Source of the DNA: Propionispira raffinosivorans DSM 20765
GTDB lineage: Bacteria > Bacillota > Negativicutes > Selenomonadales > Selenomonadaceae
Assembly: GCF_000381065.1 (NCBI RefSeq)
Contig: NZ_KB905848.1
Span: 1 to 64,000 of the forward strand
Direction: 5' to 3'
Length of the DNA stretch: 64,000 nt
Part shown: positions 26,809-36,189 of the stretch, piece by piece
Layout: every line of letters starts with the position of its first letter
How positions within the stretch are numbered: the first letter of the stretch is position 1
Notes under the pieces: model-generated
Seen by the model: the letters and a program-made list of their open reading frames with translations, nothing else
The model's database searches: none
Told to the model about the DNA's origin: nothing
Position numbers and translations under genes: made by a program

Positions 26809-28023
26809 TTAGTTGTTTTTATACGATTCAGCCAAAATTGTCATTGGGTGCTTAGATTTCACTTGCGCCCCATGAGAAATTTGATTGCGACAAGTACCGC
26901 AGTCCGTAAGAACTGCATCTACACAACTTTCTTTTACTGCATTAAATAGGTTTTCACCAATCTTCATCGAACGTTCATAGTTTTCTGCTTTGTAACCATA
27001 GTTACCGGAAATACCACAGCAGCCAGCGTCAAGATCATCAATCTGTAAACCGGGAACAAGTCGCAAAAGATCGAGTGACGGCAGACCGATACCCTGTGCA
27101 CGCAAATGACACGGCGCATGATAGGCAAATTTATGATTTATCGCACCGAAATTCGTGTTTAGCTGACCTTTTTGTGCAATATCGACAAGAAATTCAGAAG
27201 CATCAAAAATATGCTTTGCATTTTCTTCAACATCCGGAATTTCATCTTGAAACAATTCATGGTATTCCTGCTTAAGCATCAGGCTGCAGCTAGTGCAGAT
27301 CGTAAGAATCGGATAGCCTTTATCAATGCATTTTTTGATCAAATGCGAATTTTTCGTTGCATTTATTTTAACTTCTGCCATATAGCCAGTAGTGACAAGT
27401 GGCGAGCCGCAACAAGCGAAATCTTCCTCTAAAAGAACTTCATAGCCGTTCTGATTCATTACTTCAACAAAGTCCATGCCGACTTGTGGTTCATTGTAGT
27501 TGATGACGCAGCCCGGAAAAAGCACTACTTTTTTATCTGAAGACAACTGTTTTTTACGTTTGAGCATCGAAACAAAGGTTTCTGAAGCAAATTTCGGCAA
27601 TGGTCTTTCATCAGCAAGTCCCATAACTTTTACCATACCAAGAGATATCCCCAGGCTGGCACCAATGTTAGCAAAAAAAGCCCCCAATGGAATACCTGCG
27701 AGCAATCGTCCCATCTTTTCCGGATGTCCGATCATTGCGTCACGCTGCGTATGTTTATGTGTTGCATAATATTTAGCTCGAGCCATCATATTCATTGTTG
27801 AAATTGGCACACTCGATGGACAAGCAATATCACAATTTTTACAGTTGGAGCACAAGTACAGGGTCGAATCCATTTCCTCATCCGCAAAATGCAGTCTCGA
27901 CTGTGCTGGACCTACCATTTTAGGACCACGAAATTTATGTGTTGCTGCCGTTACCGGACAAGCCGTTATACAGGCTGTACAAGAGATGCAACAATCTGGC
28001 AAATTTATTTTCTTTTCATCCAT
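26809..28023 (-). CDS. glpC: Anaerobic glycerol-3-phosphate dehydrogenase subunit C
   Basis: 404 aa from the ATG at 28023 (GGAGG nine bases upstream). Two N-terminal ferredoxin clusters (CCISCTACITACPVTAA and CSNCKNCDIACPSSVP) are followed by two CCG (heterodisulfide-reductase-like) domains, with FACCGSPL and DAGCCGISGNYGYKAENYERS. It anchors GlpAB and passes electrons to the quinone pool. Its start overlaps the end of glpB, so the genes are translationally coupled. Confidence 0.94.
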   Translation of the reverse strand: MDEKKINLPDCCISCTACITACPVTAATHKFRGPKMVGPAQSRLHFADEEMDSTLYLCSNCKNCDIACPSSVPISTMNMMARAKYYATHKHTQRDAMIGHPEKMGRLLAGIPLGAFFANIGASLGISLGMVKVMGLADERPLPKFASETFVSMLKRKKQLSSDKKVVLFPGCVINYNEPQVGMDFVEVMNQNGYEVLLEEDFACCGSPLVTTGYMAEVKINATKNSHLIKKCIDKGYPILTICTSCSLMLKQEYHELFQDEIPDVEENAKHIFDASEFLVDIAQKGQLNTNFGAINHKFAYHAPCHLRAQGIGLPSLDLLRLVPGLQIDDLDAGCCGISGNYGYKAENYERSMKIGENLFNAVKESCVDAVLTDCGTCRNQISHGAQVKSKHPMTILAESYKNN

Positions 28024-28027
28024 TTCA

Positions 28028-29296
28028 TTATACCTCCATCGCTGACGCAGCAGCTTGATAAGCAGATGCAAGTGCTACACCATTTCCAGATTTTTCAAAA
28101 CAGAAATCATACCCGCAGAGATTGCGTCCGGCAGCAAAAACATTCTTCAATACCTTTTCGCCATTTTCATTGACTGGACACATTTCATGATTAACCATAA
28201 CACCAGCCAAGGAAAACGGTTGTTTTTGATTGGAGAAGAGTTCGACATTTGCCCATTCGTCTTCTTTTTGGGACATAACTTTTACCGGTAAATGGAAGAT
28301 CGGTTCAATAACCTTATTGTTGTCGAGAACTTCAAGACCACCACTGTAATAACCACCTGTAGCTAAAATAAAACTTTTAGCGGCATATGTATGTTCTTTG
28401 CCGACCCCGCTGACTACAACAGCTTCACATACACCATCTGTTACGACAGCCGAGTTCACTCTGGCTTTTTCAATAATTTTTACGCCATGTTTTCTAGCAG
28501 CATTATGAAGAAGTTTTGACAAACGCATGCCTGCCGCCGCTGGTGGAATACACAGAGCTTCTGTAATATCACAGTGCAATGCAGATTTCATTTTGTCATA
28601 AGCAGCATAGCTTGGCATCGTTCCAAGAACCTGTGGAAATACAACGGCAGCCCCAGGTTTTACGAGAGCTTGCAGCTGGTTAGCACAGTCTTTTTGACCT
28701 TCCTTTGTATCGAGCCAGCGAGCGATATCCATGATCATAATATCACGCCCCCCGATGGCTTCTTCCATCCGCGGATCTACGGTTACGATTTCATATTTTT
28801 TATCTTTGCCAATCGTCTTTTTCAGCATTTTTTCCGTCAATTTAGCATAATAATCCTTCAAACCTTTGAAATCAACGAGATAAATTGTATCCGCTTTTTT
28901 TAGAATTTGTGAATCAAATGATTTCGGATAAAGTCCCGTCGGTTTCATCGTTCCGATAGCTGTCGGAACCCAATGAAGTTCATCCACACTGCCCTCATAG
29001 GCATAGCCTTCCTCTTTCGTAAGCTCAAGCAGAAATTCTACGGCTGCTTCGACTCGCTGTAATCCAAGTTTGCTGTACGGATGATCACTCGGCAGTGCAT
29101 CTATACAATGTTTTAAGGAGCTGCTTTCTTTTTTATTGTCCGGATAGGCCATGAGATCAATTAAACCACCGCCAATTTCAAAAGCACCATAACCGTAGCG
29201 AAGCATCGTTACCGATCTTCCTTTTTTCGCTGCCGCAATCGCCGATAGTATCCCAGAGATACCACCACCAATCACAACTACATCACATGCTTTCAT
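28028..29296 (-). CDS. glpB: Anaerobic glycerol-3-phosphate dehydrogenase subunit B
   Basis: 422 aa. FAD-binding Rossmann motif CDVVVIGGGISGILSAIAAAKKG at the N-terminus, and CGYDFCFEKSGNGVALASAYQAA at the C-terminus as in GlpB. The ATG at 29296 overlaps the glpA stop (TGATG), and GGAGG lies nine bases upstream. It works in the membrane-associated GlpABC complex that oxidises glycerol 3-phosphate under anaerobic conditions. Confidence 0.94.
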   Translation of the reverse strand: MKACDVVVIGGGISGILSAIAAAKKGRSVTMLRYGYGAFEIGGGLIDLMAYPDNKKESSSLKHCIDALPSDHPYSKLGLQRVEAAVEFLLELTKEEGYAYEGSVDELHWVPTAIGTMKPTGLYPKSFDSQILKKADTIYLVDFKGLKDYYAKLTEKMLKKTIGKDKKYEIVTVDPRMEEAIGGRDIMIMDIARWLDTKEGQKDCANQLQALVKPGAAVVFPQVLGTMPSYAAYDKMKSALHCDITEALCIPPAAAGMRLSKLLHNAARKHGVKIIEKARVNSAVVTDGVCEAVVVSGVGKEHTYAAKSFILATGGYYSGGLEVLDNNKVIEPIFHLPVKVMSQKEDEWANVELFSNQKQPFSLAGVMVNHEMCPVNENGEKVLKNVFAAGRNLCGYDFCFEKSGNGVALASAYQAAASAMEV

Positions 29297-30909
29297 CAAT
29301 CTATTCCTCCATCAATATTTAATACACCGTCGTAGATACCACGCATAAGTTCTACTTCACGAACCGTATTCCCCCACATAACAGGGGAAATGCCTTTATA
29401 ACGAGCCTGCAAAAAATCTTTCATTTCTGCGATTGTATCATGATCTTTCACAAGATTATTCTGCGCAAGCATTCCCATACTGCGGAATGTACAGAATGCG
29501 CCCTGACAAGTCCCCATTCCCATTCTCGTCTTACGCCGAATATCGCTGAGTGTATATCTAGAAGCCGTATCCGCATTCTTTGTCACTTCTTCGATTTCAG
29601 CCATCGTTACATTTTCGCATTCACAAACGATTTCCCGCTTCAAAGGCTCAGTTTCCATACGTTTTATAACATTTTTAAAGCTCTGCCCACCTAAACGGGA
29701 AGCGGCAAGCTTAACGCCAAAGGATGGGAAATATTTGCGTGCTTCTTTGATATCAGCTATATCGATATCTGGCACGAGTTCTTCTTCTGCTGTACGACAG
29801 ACCATCGTGTTATGGATATATCCACAGACGAGATCCGCCATTTTTTCAGCCATTAAACGGTACGTCGTAAACTTACCACCACAAATACTAGCAAAGCCTC
29901 TAAGTCCATCATGTTTATGGTCAAGGATGACAAATCCACGCGATACACCACGACCTTTCGCTCCAGCATCCGCCGTATAAAGTGGTCTAGAACCACAAAA
30001 CGCACGCAAAATACGAAAGCCACGCAGATTTTCAAATGTAAGTTCACCGATACGCATCAAGTATTCAACTTCAGCAGTTGTTACCTGTGTATCTTCTGGC
30101 GACTCAACGGACTTAGATGTCGTTCCAAGAATTGTAATTGAACCATGCGGTACAAAAATATCACCATCAGATGATTTATGTAAACGGTTGATAATGCGGT
30201 TTGTAATTCGGTGGTTAAAAGCGATCAAAGTGCCACGGTCTGGCTGTACATTGACTGGAATATTAGTAAATCCAGCAACTTTCCCAGCCCAAGGACCGGC
30301 AGCATTCACGACAAAATCACATTCGATATCATATTTTTGTTTTGTAAAATAGTCCTGTACCGTAACACTGGTTACCTGACCGTTGGAAGAATTCACACGA
30401 ATAACTTCCGTATACGTTTTAACACGACCACCGTAGCGTTTTGCAGATTCAACATTCTGCCAAGCCATACGAAATCCATCGATAGCAGCATCCGGTACAC
30501 GGTATACAGCCTGTGCACGCTGTGTTAAATTCGGTTCCAACTGCCAAGCTTCTATCGGGTCAATTTGGATTGCTGGCAAATTGATATTCTTACAAGCCTC
30601 TACCCATTCTTTTTCATAAGCAGGATCATCTTCCGGCAAGCGTACGAAGAAACCTTCTGTCGCTTCAACACAATGTTTACCAATCTTACGCAGAATCCTA
30701 TTCTCCTCAATACATTCACGCCCTGCTTCCGCATCCTTTACGGCATACCGTCCGCCACTATGCAGCAAGCCATGATAACGAGAGCTTGAGCCGTTCACCA
30801 TATCACGCATTTCAAGCAGCATTACATCTACGCCGCGCATTGCCAAGTCGCGAAGTATTCCTACCCCAGTGGCCCCGCCACCAATTACAATTACAGTCGC
30901 CTTTTCCAT
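29296..30909 (-). CDS. glpA: Anaerobic glycerol-3-phosphate dehydrogenase subunit A
   Basis: 537 aa. FAD motif VIVIGGGATGVGILRDLAMRG, the GlpD/GlpA signature SSRYHGLLHSGGRYAV, and a C-terminal BFD-like [2Fe-2S] domain with CECENVT and MGMGTCQGAFC. It oxidises glycerol 3-phosphate to dihydroxyacetone phosphate. First gene of glpACB-type operon (order A-B-C), divergent from glpT across 300 bp that hold the presumed response-regulator sites. AGGAGG precedes the ATG. Confidence 0.95.
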   Translation of the reverse strand: MEKATVIVIGGGATGVGILRDLAMRGVDVMLLEMRDMVNGSSSRYHGLLHSGGRYAVKDAEAGRECIEENRILRKIGKHCVEATEGFFVRLPEDDPAYEKEWVEACKNINLPAIQIDPIEAWQLEPNLTQRAQAVYRVPDAAIDGFRMAWQNVESAKRYGGRVKTYTEVIRVNSSNGQVTSVTVQDYFTKQKYDIECDFVVNAAGPWAGKVAGFTNIPVNVQPDRGTLIAFNHRITNRIINRLHKSSDGDIFVPHGSITILGTTSKSVESPEDTQVTTAEVEYLMRIGELTFENLRGFRILRAFCGSRPLYTADAGAKGRGVSRGFVILDHKHDGLRGFASICGGKFTTYRLMAEKMADLVCGYIHNTMVCRTAEEELVPDIDIADIKEARKYFPSFGVKLAASRLGGQSFKNVIKRMETEPLKREIVCECENVTMAEIEEVTKNADTASRYTLSDIRRKTRMGMGTCQGAFCTFRSMGMLAQNNLVKDHDTIAEMKDFLQARYKGISPVMWGNTVREVELMRGIYDGVLNIDGGID

Positions 30910-30978
30910 ATTTATTTCGTCCTCCTCTTATTTTTAAGGTTCATGTTTATATTCAACTGTTACAAATTGACTGAAAGA

Positions 30979-31115
30979 ATTATAACATTTGAATGATTTT
31001 TTCTGTAGCAGAAAAGCTCTATTTTTTGTAGGAATTTAACACTTTATTAATGTAGGTGTTTTTCCTACAAAAATCAGACTATATCCGCTATCCTTATTTT
31101 TTTGAAATAAGGATA
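30979..31115. promoter_or_regulatory. Divergent glpA/glpT control region with TGTAGG sites
   Basis: A glpA -10 TATAAT (minus strand 30984-30979) lacks a good -35, implying an activator. TGTAGC (31004-31009), TGTAGG (31027-31032) and TGTAGG (31051-31056) form direct repeats 23-24 bp apart. The last forms a perfect palindrome with CCTACA (31064-31069; spacer 7). A further 11-bp inverted repeat TATCCTTATTT lies at 31089-31115. The binding protein is probably the NarL-type regulator at 35.3 kb. Confidence 0.6.
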
Positions 31116-31209
31116 ATATATACGAAGACTTATTATGCATAACGGCAGATTAGCAGACACCAAACACGTCTGCTATGCCAAAAAGAAAAAATAGAAAAGA
31201 GGTTTTTAC

Positions 31210-32559
31210 ATGTTAGGAGCTATTTGGGATTTCTTTAAAACTGGCGCAAATATTGCACCAATCAAAGATCCAAACGAAATCAAAACAAAGTTTAACAAAA
31301 TGCGGTGGCAGGTATTCGGCTCAATTACAATCGGATACGGTCTATTCTATGTACTTCGTCTTAATTTTTCGGTAATCAAAAAACAGTTGCTTACATTAGG
31401 TATTCTCGATGCACAGCAGCTCGGTATTATGGGTTCCGCCTTATTTATTACGTATGGTCTTGGTAAGTTTACCAACAGTTTTTTGGCGGATCGATTCAAT
31501 AACAAACGTTTCTTTGCTTTCGGGTTATTGATGTCTTCCGTAGCCAGCACGGCGATGGGTTTTTGCAACAGTTTTACACCACTCGTTGTTCTCTGGGGGA
31601 TAAACGGCTGGTTCCAGTCGTTCGGTGCCGGTCCTTGTATCGTGGCTTTAAACCAATGGTTTACCAATAAAGAACGCGGCACATATTATGGTATTTGGTT
31701 TACGAGCCATAATATAGGAGCAGCCTTTACATATATCGTTACAGCAGTTTTGGTAACTTCGTATAGCTGGCAGATGGGATTTATCATTCCAGGAATTGTA
31801 TGTATGATTGGTTCATTAATAATTCTTCTTTGCATGCATGATCGTCCAGAAACAAATGGACTGCCAAATGTTGAAATATATAAAGGTGATATCGCTCCAG
31901 AAGAAATCAAGACTGACAAAACGGTTGCTCAACTCCAATGGGAAGTTGTTAAAAATCCGGCAGTTTGGATTCTTGGACTCTCCAGCCTTTGCTGCTATAT
32001 CACTCGTTATGCAATTGAAAGCTGGGGTATCATCTACCTGACAGCAGAAAAAGGCTATTCGACCGTTGGTGCTGGTAGTGTTCTCGGGGTTATGCAGGTT
32101 GCCGGTATCTTTGGTGCTATGACTTGTGGCTTGGTATCGGATAAATTTTTTAACCACAAACGCAACAAACCAGCTTTAATCTATGGTATTTTATATACAA
32201 TAGCGGTTATGCTTTTCCTTTGGGCTCCTCCAAGCTTTGCCATGGATATGTTCAGCCTTTCTTTATATGGCTGGGTAATGGGCGCACTGGTTTGCTACCT
32301 CGGCGGTTTAATGGCTGTTGACATCGTACCGAAACGTGCTACTGGTGCGGCGATGGGAATGATTGGACTGCTCAGTTATGCTGGTGCCGCAATCCAAGAA
32401 GGCGTCAGCGGTTATTTAATCAATGCAAATATGACAATTGTTGATGGTCAAAAAATTTATGACTTCACTGCAGCTGGTGAATTCTGGGTTGGAGCCGCGG
32501 TTCTTTCCTGCATATTAGCATTATTCGTATGGAATGCCAAACCAAAAGAAATCATATAA
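31210..32559 (+). CDS. glpT: Glycerol-3-phosphate transporter (MFS)
   Basis: 449 aa, twelve transmembrane helices, organophosphate:phosphate antiporter family (GlpT/UhpT). Typical segments: YGLFYVLRLNFSVIKKQL near helix 1, ALFITYGLGKFTNSFLADRFNNKRFFAFGLL and GINGWFQSFGAGPCIVALNQWF. The conserved Arg in the first helix region and Arg in YITRYAIESWGIIYL fit phosphate binding. AGAGG lies seven bases before the ATG. It imports glycerol 3-phosphate for GlpABC. UhpT-like specificity for other organophosphates is less likely given the divergent glp operon. Confidence 0.92.
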   Translation: MLGAIWDFFKTGANIAPIKDPNEIKTKFNKMRWQVFGSITIGYGLFYVLRLNFSVIKKQLLTLGILDAQQLGIMGSALFITYGLGKFTNSFLADRFNNKRFFAFGLLMSSVASTAMGFCNSFTPLVVLWGINGWFQSFGAGPCIVALNQWFTNKERGTYYGIWFTSHNIGAAFTYIVTAVLVTSYSWQMGFIIPGIVCMIGSLIILLCMHDRPETNGLPNVEIYKGDIAPEEIKTDKTVAQLQWEVVKNPAVWILGLSSLCCYITRYAIESWGIIYLTAEKGYSTVGAGSVLGVMQVAGIFGAMTCGLVSDKFFNHKRNKPALIYGILYTIAVMLFLWAPPSFAMDMFSLSLYGWVMGALVCYLGGLMAVDIVPKRATGAAMGMIGLLSYAGAAIQEGVSGYLINANMTIVDGQKIYDFTAAGEFWVGAAVLSCILALFVWNAKPKEII

Positions 32560-32574
32560 ATTATCTAGATATAC

Positions 32575-32607
32575 AAAAAACGGACAGTGCAAGCTGACCG
32601 TTTTTTT
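32575..32607 (+). terminator. Terminator after glpT
   Basis: CGGACAG-loop-CTGACCG hairpin with flanking A6 and T7 runs, 15 bp past the glpT stop codon. Confidence 0.85.
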
Positions 32608-32622
32608 GTACGATAAAAAGCT

Positions 32623-32701
32623 ACTATATAGAACGCATTAAATATTTTATATGGCAATCGTCAGAAATGGGATATAGGGCAGACTAGTTAGATGTCATTT
32701 A
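32623..32701. repeat. Nested-palindrome intergenic repeat, copy A (internally deleted)
   Basis: Bases 32623-32679 match copy B at 44556-44612 in 53 of 57 positions, all four differences being transitions. It then jumps to sequence like B's right half (CAGACTAGTTAG...), so the central core is missing. It lies between glpT and the PhnD-like gene. Confidence 0.75.
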
Positions 32702-32914
32702 TTTTATACATTATATATAGAAAAATACTTATTTATAGATTTATCTCGTTTCGCCGTATTACACGTACTGGATTAATAATAAAAGCGTCAAAACAAAAGC
32801 AAGCAGATGCTTTTACAGGGTATTTTTGTTATAATAAGCCTAATCCTATGTTATCGGATTATACTAGTTACTCAGATTTCGCATAGTAATGTTATGAAAG
32901 GAATTTTTAAGAAT

Positions 32915-33841
32915 ATGATATATCGGCAATTCCCCCTCCTTTTAATCAGTTTCCTGTGTTTATTTAGTTTATCGGGATGTGGTAAGACGCAGACTGAAGA
33001 TTATATTGATTTTAATAAAACTCAGTCAATAGTACAGGATGATATAGCTGTAACGAATGGTCAACGCCCTTTGGTTATTGCACTGGCAGCTGTGATTTCA
33101 CCACAAGAAACAATAGATTGTTATCGAATCCTTGCGCAGCGAATCTCAACGGTTACCGGTCATCCGACTGTGTTAATTCAGCGCAAAACATATATGGAAG
33201 TGAATAAACTTTTATCAAACGGAGAAGCCGATATGGCCTTTCTTTCAACGGGCTCCTATGTGTCTTACCATGGTTTCTATGACATTGATATACTAGCTAT
33301 GGCCGCACTGGATGATGAAATTGTATACCGTCCTTATATAATTGTTAACAAAGACAGCAATATATATTCTGTGGAGGATTTGGTTGGTAAGACCTTTGCC
33401 TTCACTGATCCATTAAGTTTTTCCGGGCATTTGATCATTGAAGATATGCTTCATTCACAGGGAACAAACCCCGAACGATATTTCAAGCGATATTTTTATA
33501 CCTATAATCATGATAAATCCATTTGGGCCGTTGCTCATCATGTAGCTGATGCAGCAAGCATTGATAGCCAGATCTACGACTATGCTAAAAGTAAAAACCC
33601 TGAGATTACGAACAACATTCGAATTATTTCAGTGCTTGATGCGGCTCCGACGGGACCTGTCGTTGTGCGCAAGGATCTTCCGCAGGAGCAAATTGAACAG
33701 CTGAGACAAATATTTTTAGAAATGAATCAAGATCCCGATACCGCACAGGCAATGAAAAAGCTTATGATAGACCGCTTTATTTCACCGCAGCCAGAGCGCT
33801 ATATTCCATTGAAGAAAATTTATGATCGGACTACTATATAG
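32915..33841 (+). CDS. PhnD-like periplasmic phosphate/phosphonate-binding lipoprotein, probable sensor
   Basis: 308 aa from the ATG at 32915 (AAAGGAA upstream; the frame is open further but lacks a site). Lipoprotein signal MIYRQFPLLLISFLCLFSLSGC with lipobox LSGC. The rest is a type-2 periplasmic binding fold of the PhnD family (ANGEADMAFLSTGSYV-like stretch, VGKTFAFTDPLSFSGHLIIEDML, KDLPQEQIEQLRQIFLEM). No ABC permease or ATPase is adjacent. Instead it runs two bases ahead of a histidine kinase gene, so it probably reports a phosphorylated ligand to the kinase rather than feeding transport. Confidence 0.85.
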   Translation: MIYRQFPLLLISFLCLFSLSGCGKTQTEDYIDFNKTQSIVQDDIAVTNGQRPLVIALAAVISPQETIDCYRILAQRISTVTGHPTVLIQRKTYMEVNKLLSNGEADMAFLSTGSYVSYHGFYDIDILAMAALDDEIVYRPYIIVNKDSNIYSVEDLVGKTFAFTDPLSFSGHLIIEDMLHSQGTNPERYFKRYFYTYNHDKSIWAVAHHVADAASIDSQIYDYAKSKNPEITNNIRIISVLDAAPTGPVVVRKDLPQEQIEQLRQIFLEMNQDPDTAQAMKKLMIDRFISPQPERYIPLKKIYDRTTI

Positions 33842-33843
33842 TT

Positions 33844-35313
33844 ATGAAAATAAAAAGCGCTAAGTTTAGAGAAAAAATCAATAGTTTTAGTTTATATTAC
33901 AAAATTAATATTTTGGTCATTGGAATGATTGTGTTATCGGGTATTGTAATTAGCATAATAATGTTAAATGCTACTTCGCATCTTTTGGGAACACAGCTTG
34001 ACAAGCGTGGCATTGACATTGGTAACTCTATTGCAGCTCTAAGCAGTAATGACATTTTGATTGAAAATTATTTTGATATCTCCGATCGACTAAATAAAAC
34101 CAAGAACAATAATGCCGAGGTCCGTTATATACTTATTACGGATTCATCCGGCAGAATTCTCGCCAGTACTTTGGGAAACAGCCTGCCAAAAGGACTCGCA
34201 AACGTTCGTTTACCCGTAGCCGAAGAACTGTCCGTTCAGTATGGCAATGAACTTTGGATTAAGAACCTACACAGTAATGAAGGTGAAATTCGAGAAATTT
34301 TATTTCCAATTGAAGAAGGGAATATCGGTTTTGTTCGAATCGGTTTGTCGGAAAAGATTATGCAGGGTCTGCTGGCAGAAAATATCAAGGAAATTATTTT
34401 AACTGTATTATTCGTTAGCTTTTTGGCGGCGATTGGTGCGACGCGCCTTTCTTACTTGATCGTGAAGCCGCTGCGCGTGCTGCTGGAATCATCCCACCGA
34501 ATACAGCAAGGTGATTATAATGTGCGGATAAAGGGTCAAAATGCTGATGAAATCGGCAACCTGGCACGGGCTTTTAACGCCATGGCACACAGCCTGCGGA
34601 AAAAGAATCGGGAAAATTATCGTCTGCTAAAAGAGGTACAGGCCAAAGAAGAAATGCGGGTATCTTTGATACGGAATCTTTTTACGGTTCAGGAAGATGA
34701 GCAGCGACGTTTATCGCGAGAACTGCATGATGAAACCGGACAGTGTATGGTTTCATTGCTGGCTTATATAAAGGTCCTGCATTCAAAAATGACCACCGCA
34801 GAACAAAAAAAGCTGTTGGCTGATGCTCGCACCGTCACGGTAAATGTTCTGGAACGCATCAGAATAATGGCAGTGGAATTGCGACCACCAGAGCTAGATT
34901 ATCTCGGTCTTGTAGCAGCTATGGAAAAATATATCATAAATTTTAATAATCAAAATTCGCTAAATGTCGAATTTACTCCGCCCTTGGAGAAGTTGAATAT
35001 GTCAAATAATACAGCGGTATCATTATATCGTATTCTGCAAGAAAGCATGACAAATATTGTTATGCATGCCAACGCACACAATGTATATATTATGATAAAA
35101 AAGGTTGACAGCAGTATCTATATGCAGATTCAAGATGATGGTCAGGGCATGGGCGAAAATGCAGTGGAAATTGCCCGTGGTAAGAATCGTTTGGGGTTAT
35201 TTGGCATGCAGGAGCGGGCAGAATTACTTGATGGCGTTCTAAACATTGACTCTACGCCTGGTAACGGGACTAAAATTACTGTTATATTACCGATTGGAAG
35301 TGAAGAATGTTGA
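33844..35313 (+). CDS. Membrane sensor histidine kinase (HisKA_3 type)
   Basis: 489 aa. Transmembrane helix at about 20-45, an extracytoplasmic region of about 135 residues, a second helix about 180-205, HAMP about 207-260 (IVKPLRVLLESSHRIQQGDYNVRI), then a NarX/UhpB-type dimerisation domain with phospho-acceptor His295 in RELHDETGQ and a HATPase with LQESMTNIVMHANA, DDGQGM and GLFGMQERAELL. It overlaps the response-regulator gene by seven bases. Partner of the lipoprotein just upstream and the regulator just downstream. Confidence 0.92.
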   Translation: MKIKSAKFREKINSFSLYYKINILVIGMIVLSGIVISIIMLNATSHLLGTQLDKRGIDIGNSIAALSSNDILIENYFDISDRLNKTKNNNAEVRYILITDSSGRILASTLGNSLPKGLANVRLPVAEELSVQYGNELWIKNLHSNEGEIREILFPIEEGNIGFVRIGLSEKIMQGLLAENIKEIILTVLFVSFLAAIGATRLSYLIVKPLRVLLESSHRIQQGDYNVRIKGQNADEIGNLARAFNAMAHSLRKKNRENYRLLKEVQAKEEMRVSLIRNLFTVQEDEQRRLSRELHDETGQCMVSLLAYIKVLHSKMTTAEQKKLLADARTVTVNVLERIRIMAVELRPPELDYLGLVAAMEKYIINFNNQNSLNVEFTPPLEKLNMSNNTAVSLYRILQESMTNIVMHANAHNVYIMIKKVDSSIYMQIQDDGQGMGENAVEIARGKNRLGLFGMQERAELLDGVLNIDSTPGNGTKITVILPIGSEEC

Positions 35314-35975
35314 AAAAGCTGAGAATTATATTAGCCGATGATCATGCCGTGCTGCGCACGGGGCTGAAACTCCTACTGGATAACGAAGCGGATTTCACGG
35401 TGGTTGGTGAGGCAGCAAACGGTCAGGAGGTTCTTGCTGTATTAGAACATACGGAAGCCGACGTCCTGATTTTGGATCTGTCCATGCCAGTTATGAGCGG
35501 ACTAGAATGCTTAAAGGAAATAAAAAAATTGCAACTTCCTATTAAAGTTCTCGTGTTGACGATGTATCAGGATAATCATTATATAAAAGAAGCAATGCAG
35601 CTGGGAGCCGGTGGCTATTTGGCGAAAAACTCAATTGACACAGAACTCTTTGAAGCTTTACGAACTGTTGCAAGGGGGGCACGCTATTTGAGTGAACAAG
35701 ATACTCAAATTCTGCTCGATAAGCTCTTTAATAATCCAGTAGATCTACTCGATGAGCAACCGTTTTTTTTAAGCAAACGCGAAAAGGAAGTTTTTGAACT
35801 GCTCGTTCACGGCTACTCCTTAGGTGTAATAGCAAATATGCTGTATTTGAGCATCAAGACAGTCAGTACCTATAAGACCAGACTGATGCTAAAGCTCAAC
35901 TGTAAACAAAAAAGCGAACTGGTTGACTATGCATTAAAGCACAAAATGTTATTACCAAAACATGATGATTTATGA
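35307..35975 (+). CDS. NarL/UhpA-family response regulator
   Basis: 222 aa. Receiver domain with acidic pair Asp11-Asp12, phospho-acceptor Asp57 (LILDLSMP) and Lys near 107 (YLAKNS), followed by a LuxR-type helix-turn-helix (LSKREKEVFELLVHGYSLGVIANMLYLSIKTVSTYKTRLMLKL). It probably binds the TGTAGG sites between glpA and glpT, by analogy with UhpA/UhpT. That link is inferred from context and not visible in the protein. Confidence 0.92.
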   Translation: MLKKLRIILADDHAVLRTGLKLLLDNEADFTVVGEAANGQEVLAVLEHTEADVLILDLSMPVMSGLECLKEIKKLQLPIKVLVLTMYQDNHYIKEAMQLGAGGYLAKNSIDTELFEALRTVARGARYLSEQDTQILLDKLFNNPVDLLDEQPFFLSKREKEVFELLVHGYSLGVIANMLYLSIKTVSTYKTRLMLKLNCKQKSELVDYALKHKMLLPKHDDL

Positions 35976-36001
35976 AAGAAACTAACTATTTCACAAAACT
36001 T

Positions 36002-36045
36002 CCCCATATAGCAAATGCCTTTAAAACCATTTAGTCTACTATATC
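36002..36045. repeat. Possible degenerate copy E of the palindromic repeat
   Basis: ATATAGCAAATGCCTTTAAA ... TAGTCTACTATAT has short inverted ends and resembles the reverse of copy B's right arm (ATATAGAAAATGCATTAAAG). Similarity is limited, so membership is tentative. Confidence 0.3.
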
Positions 36046-36063
36046 TTTCTTTCCAGACAGGTG

Positions 36064-36108
36064 AAAACCCTCAAGTATAGATTCATTATTCTACGCTTGA
36101 GGGTTTTT
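36064..36108. terminator. Bidirectional terminator after the response regulator
   Basis: AAAACCCTCAAG (36064-36075) pairs with CTTGAGGGTTTT (36096-36107) followed by T, between converging genes. Confidence 0.85.
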
Positions 36109-36189
36109 GAGCAATGTTCTTTTTTATAAGATTTCATTATAAACTAGTATTTAGATTCCAGAAAATCGGAAACTTTCTTTTTAAATCCA

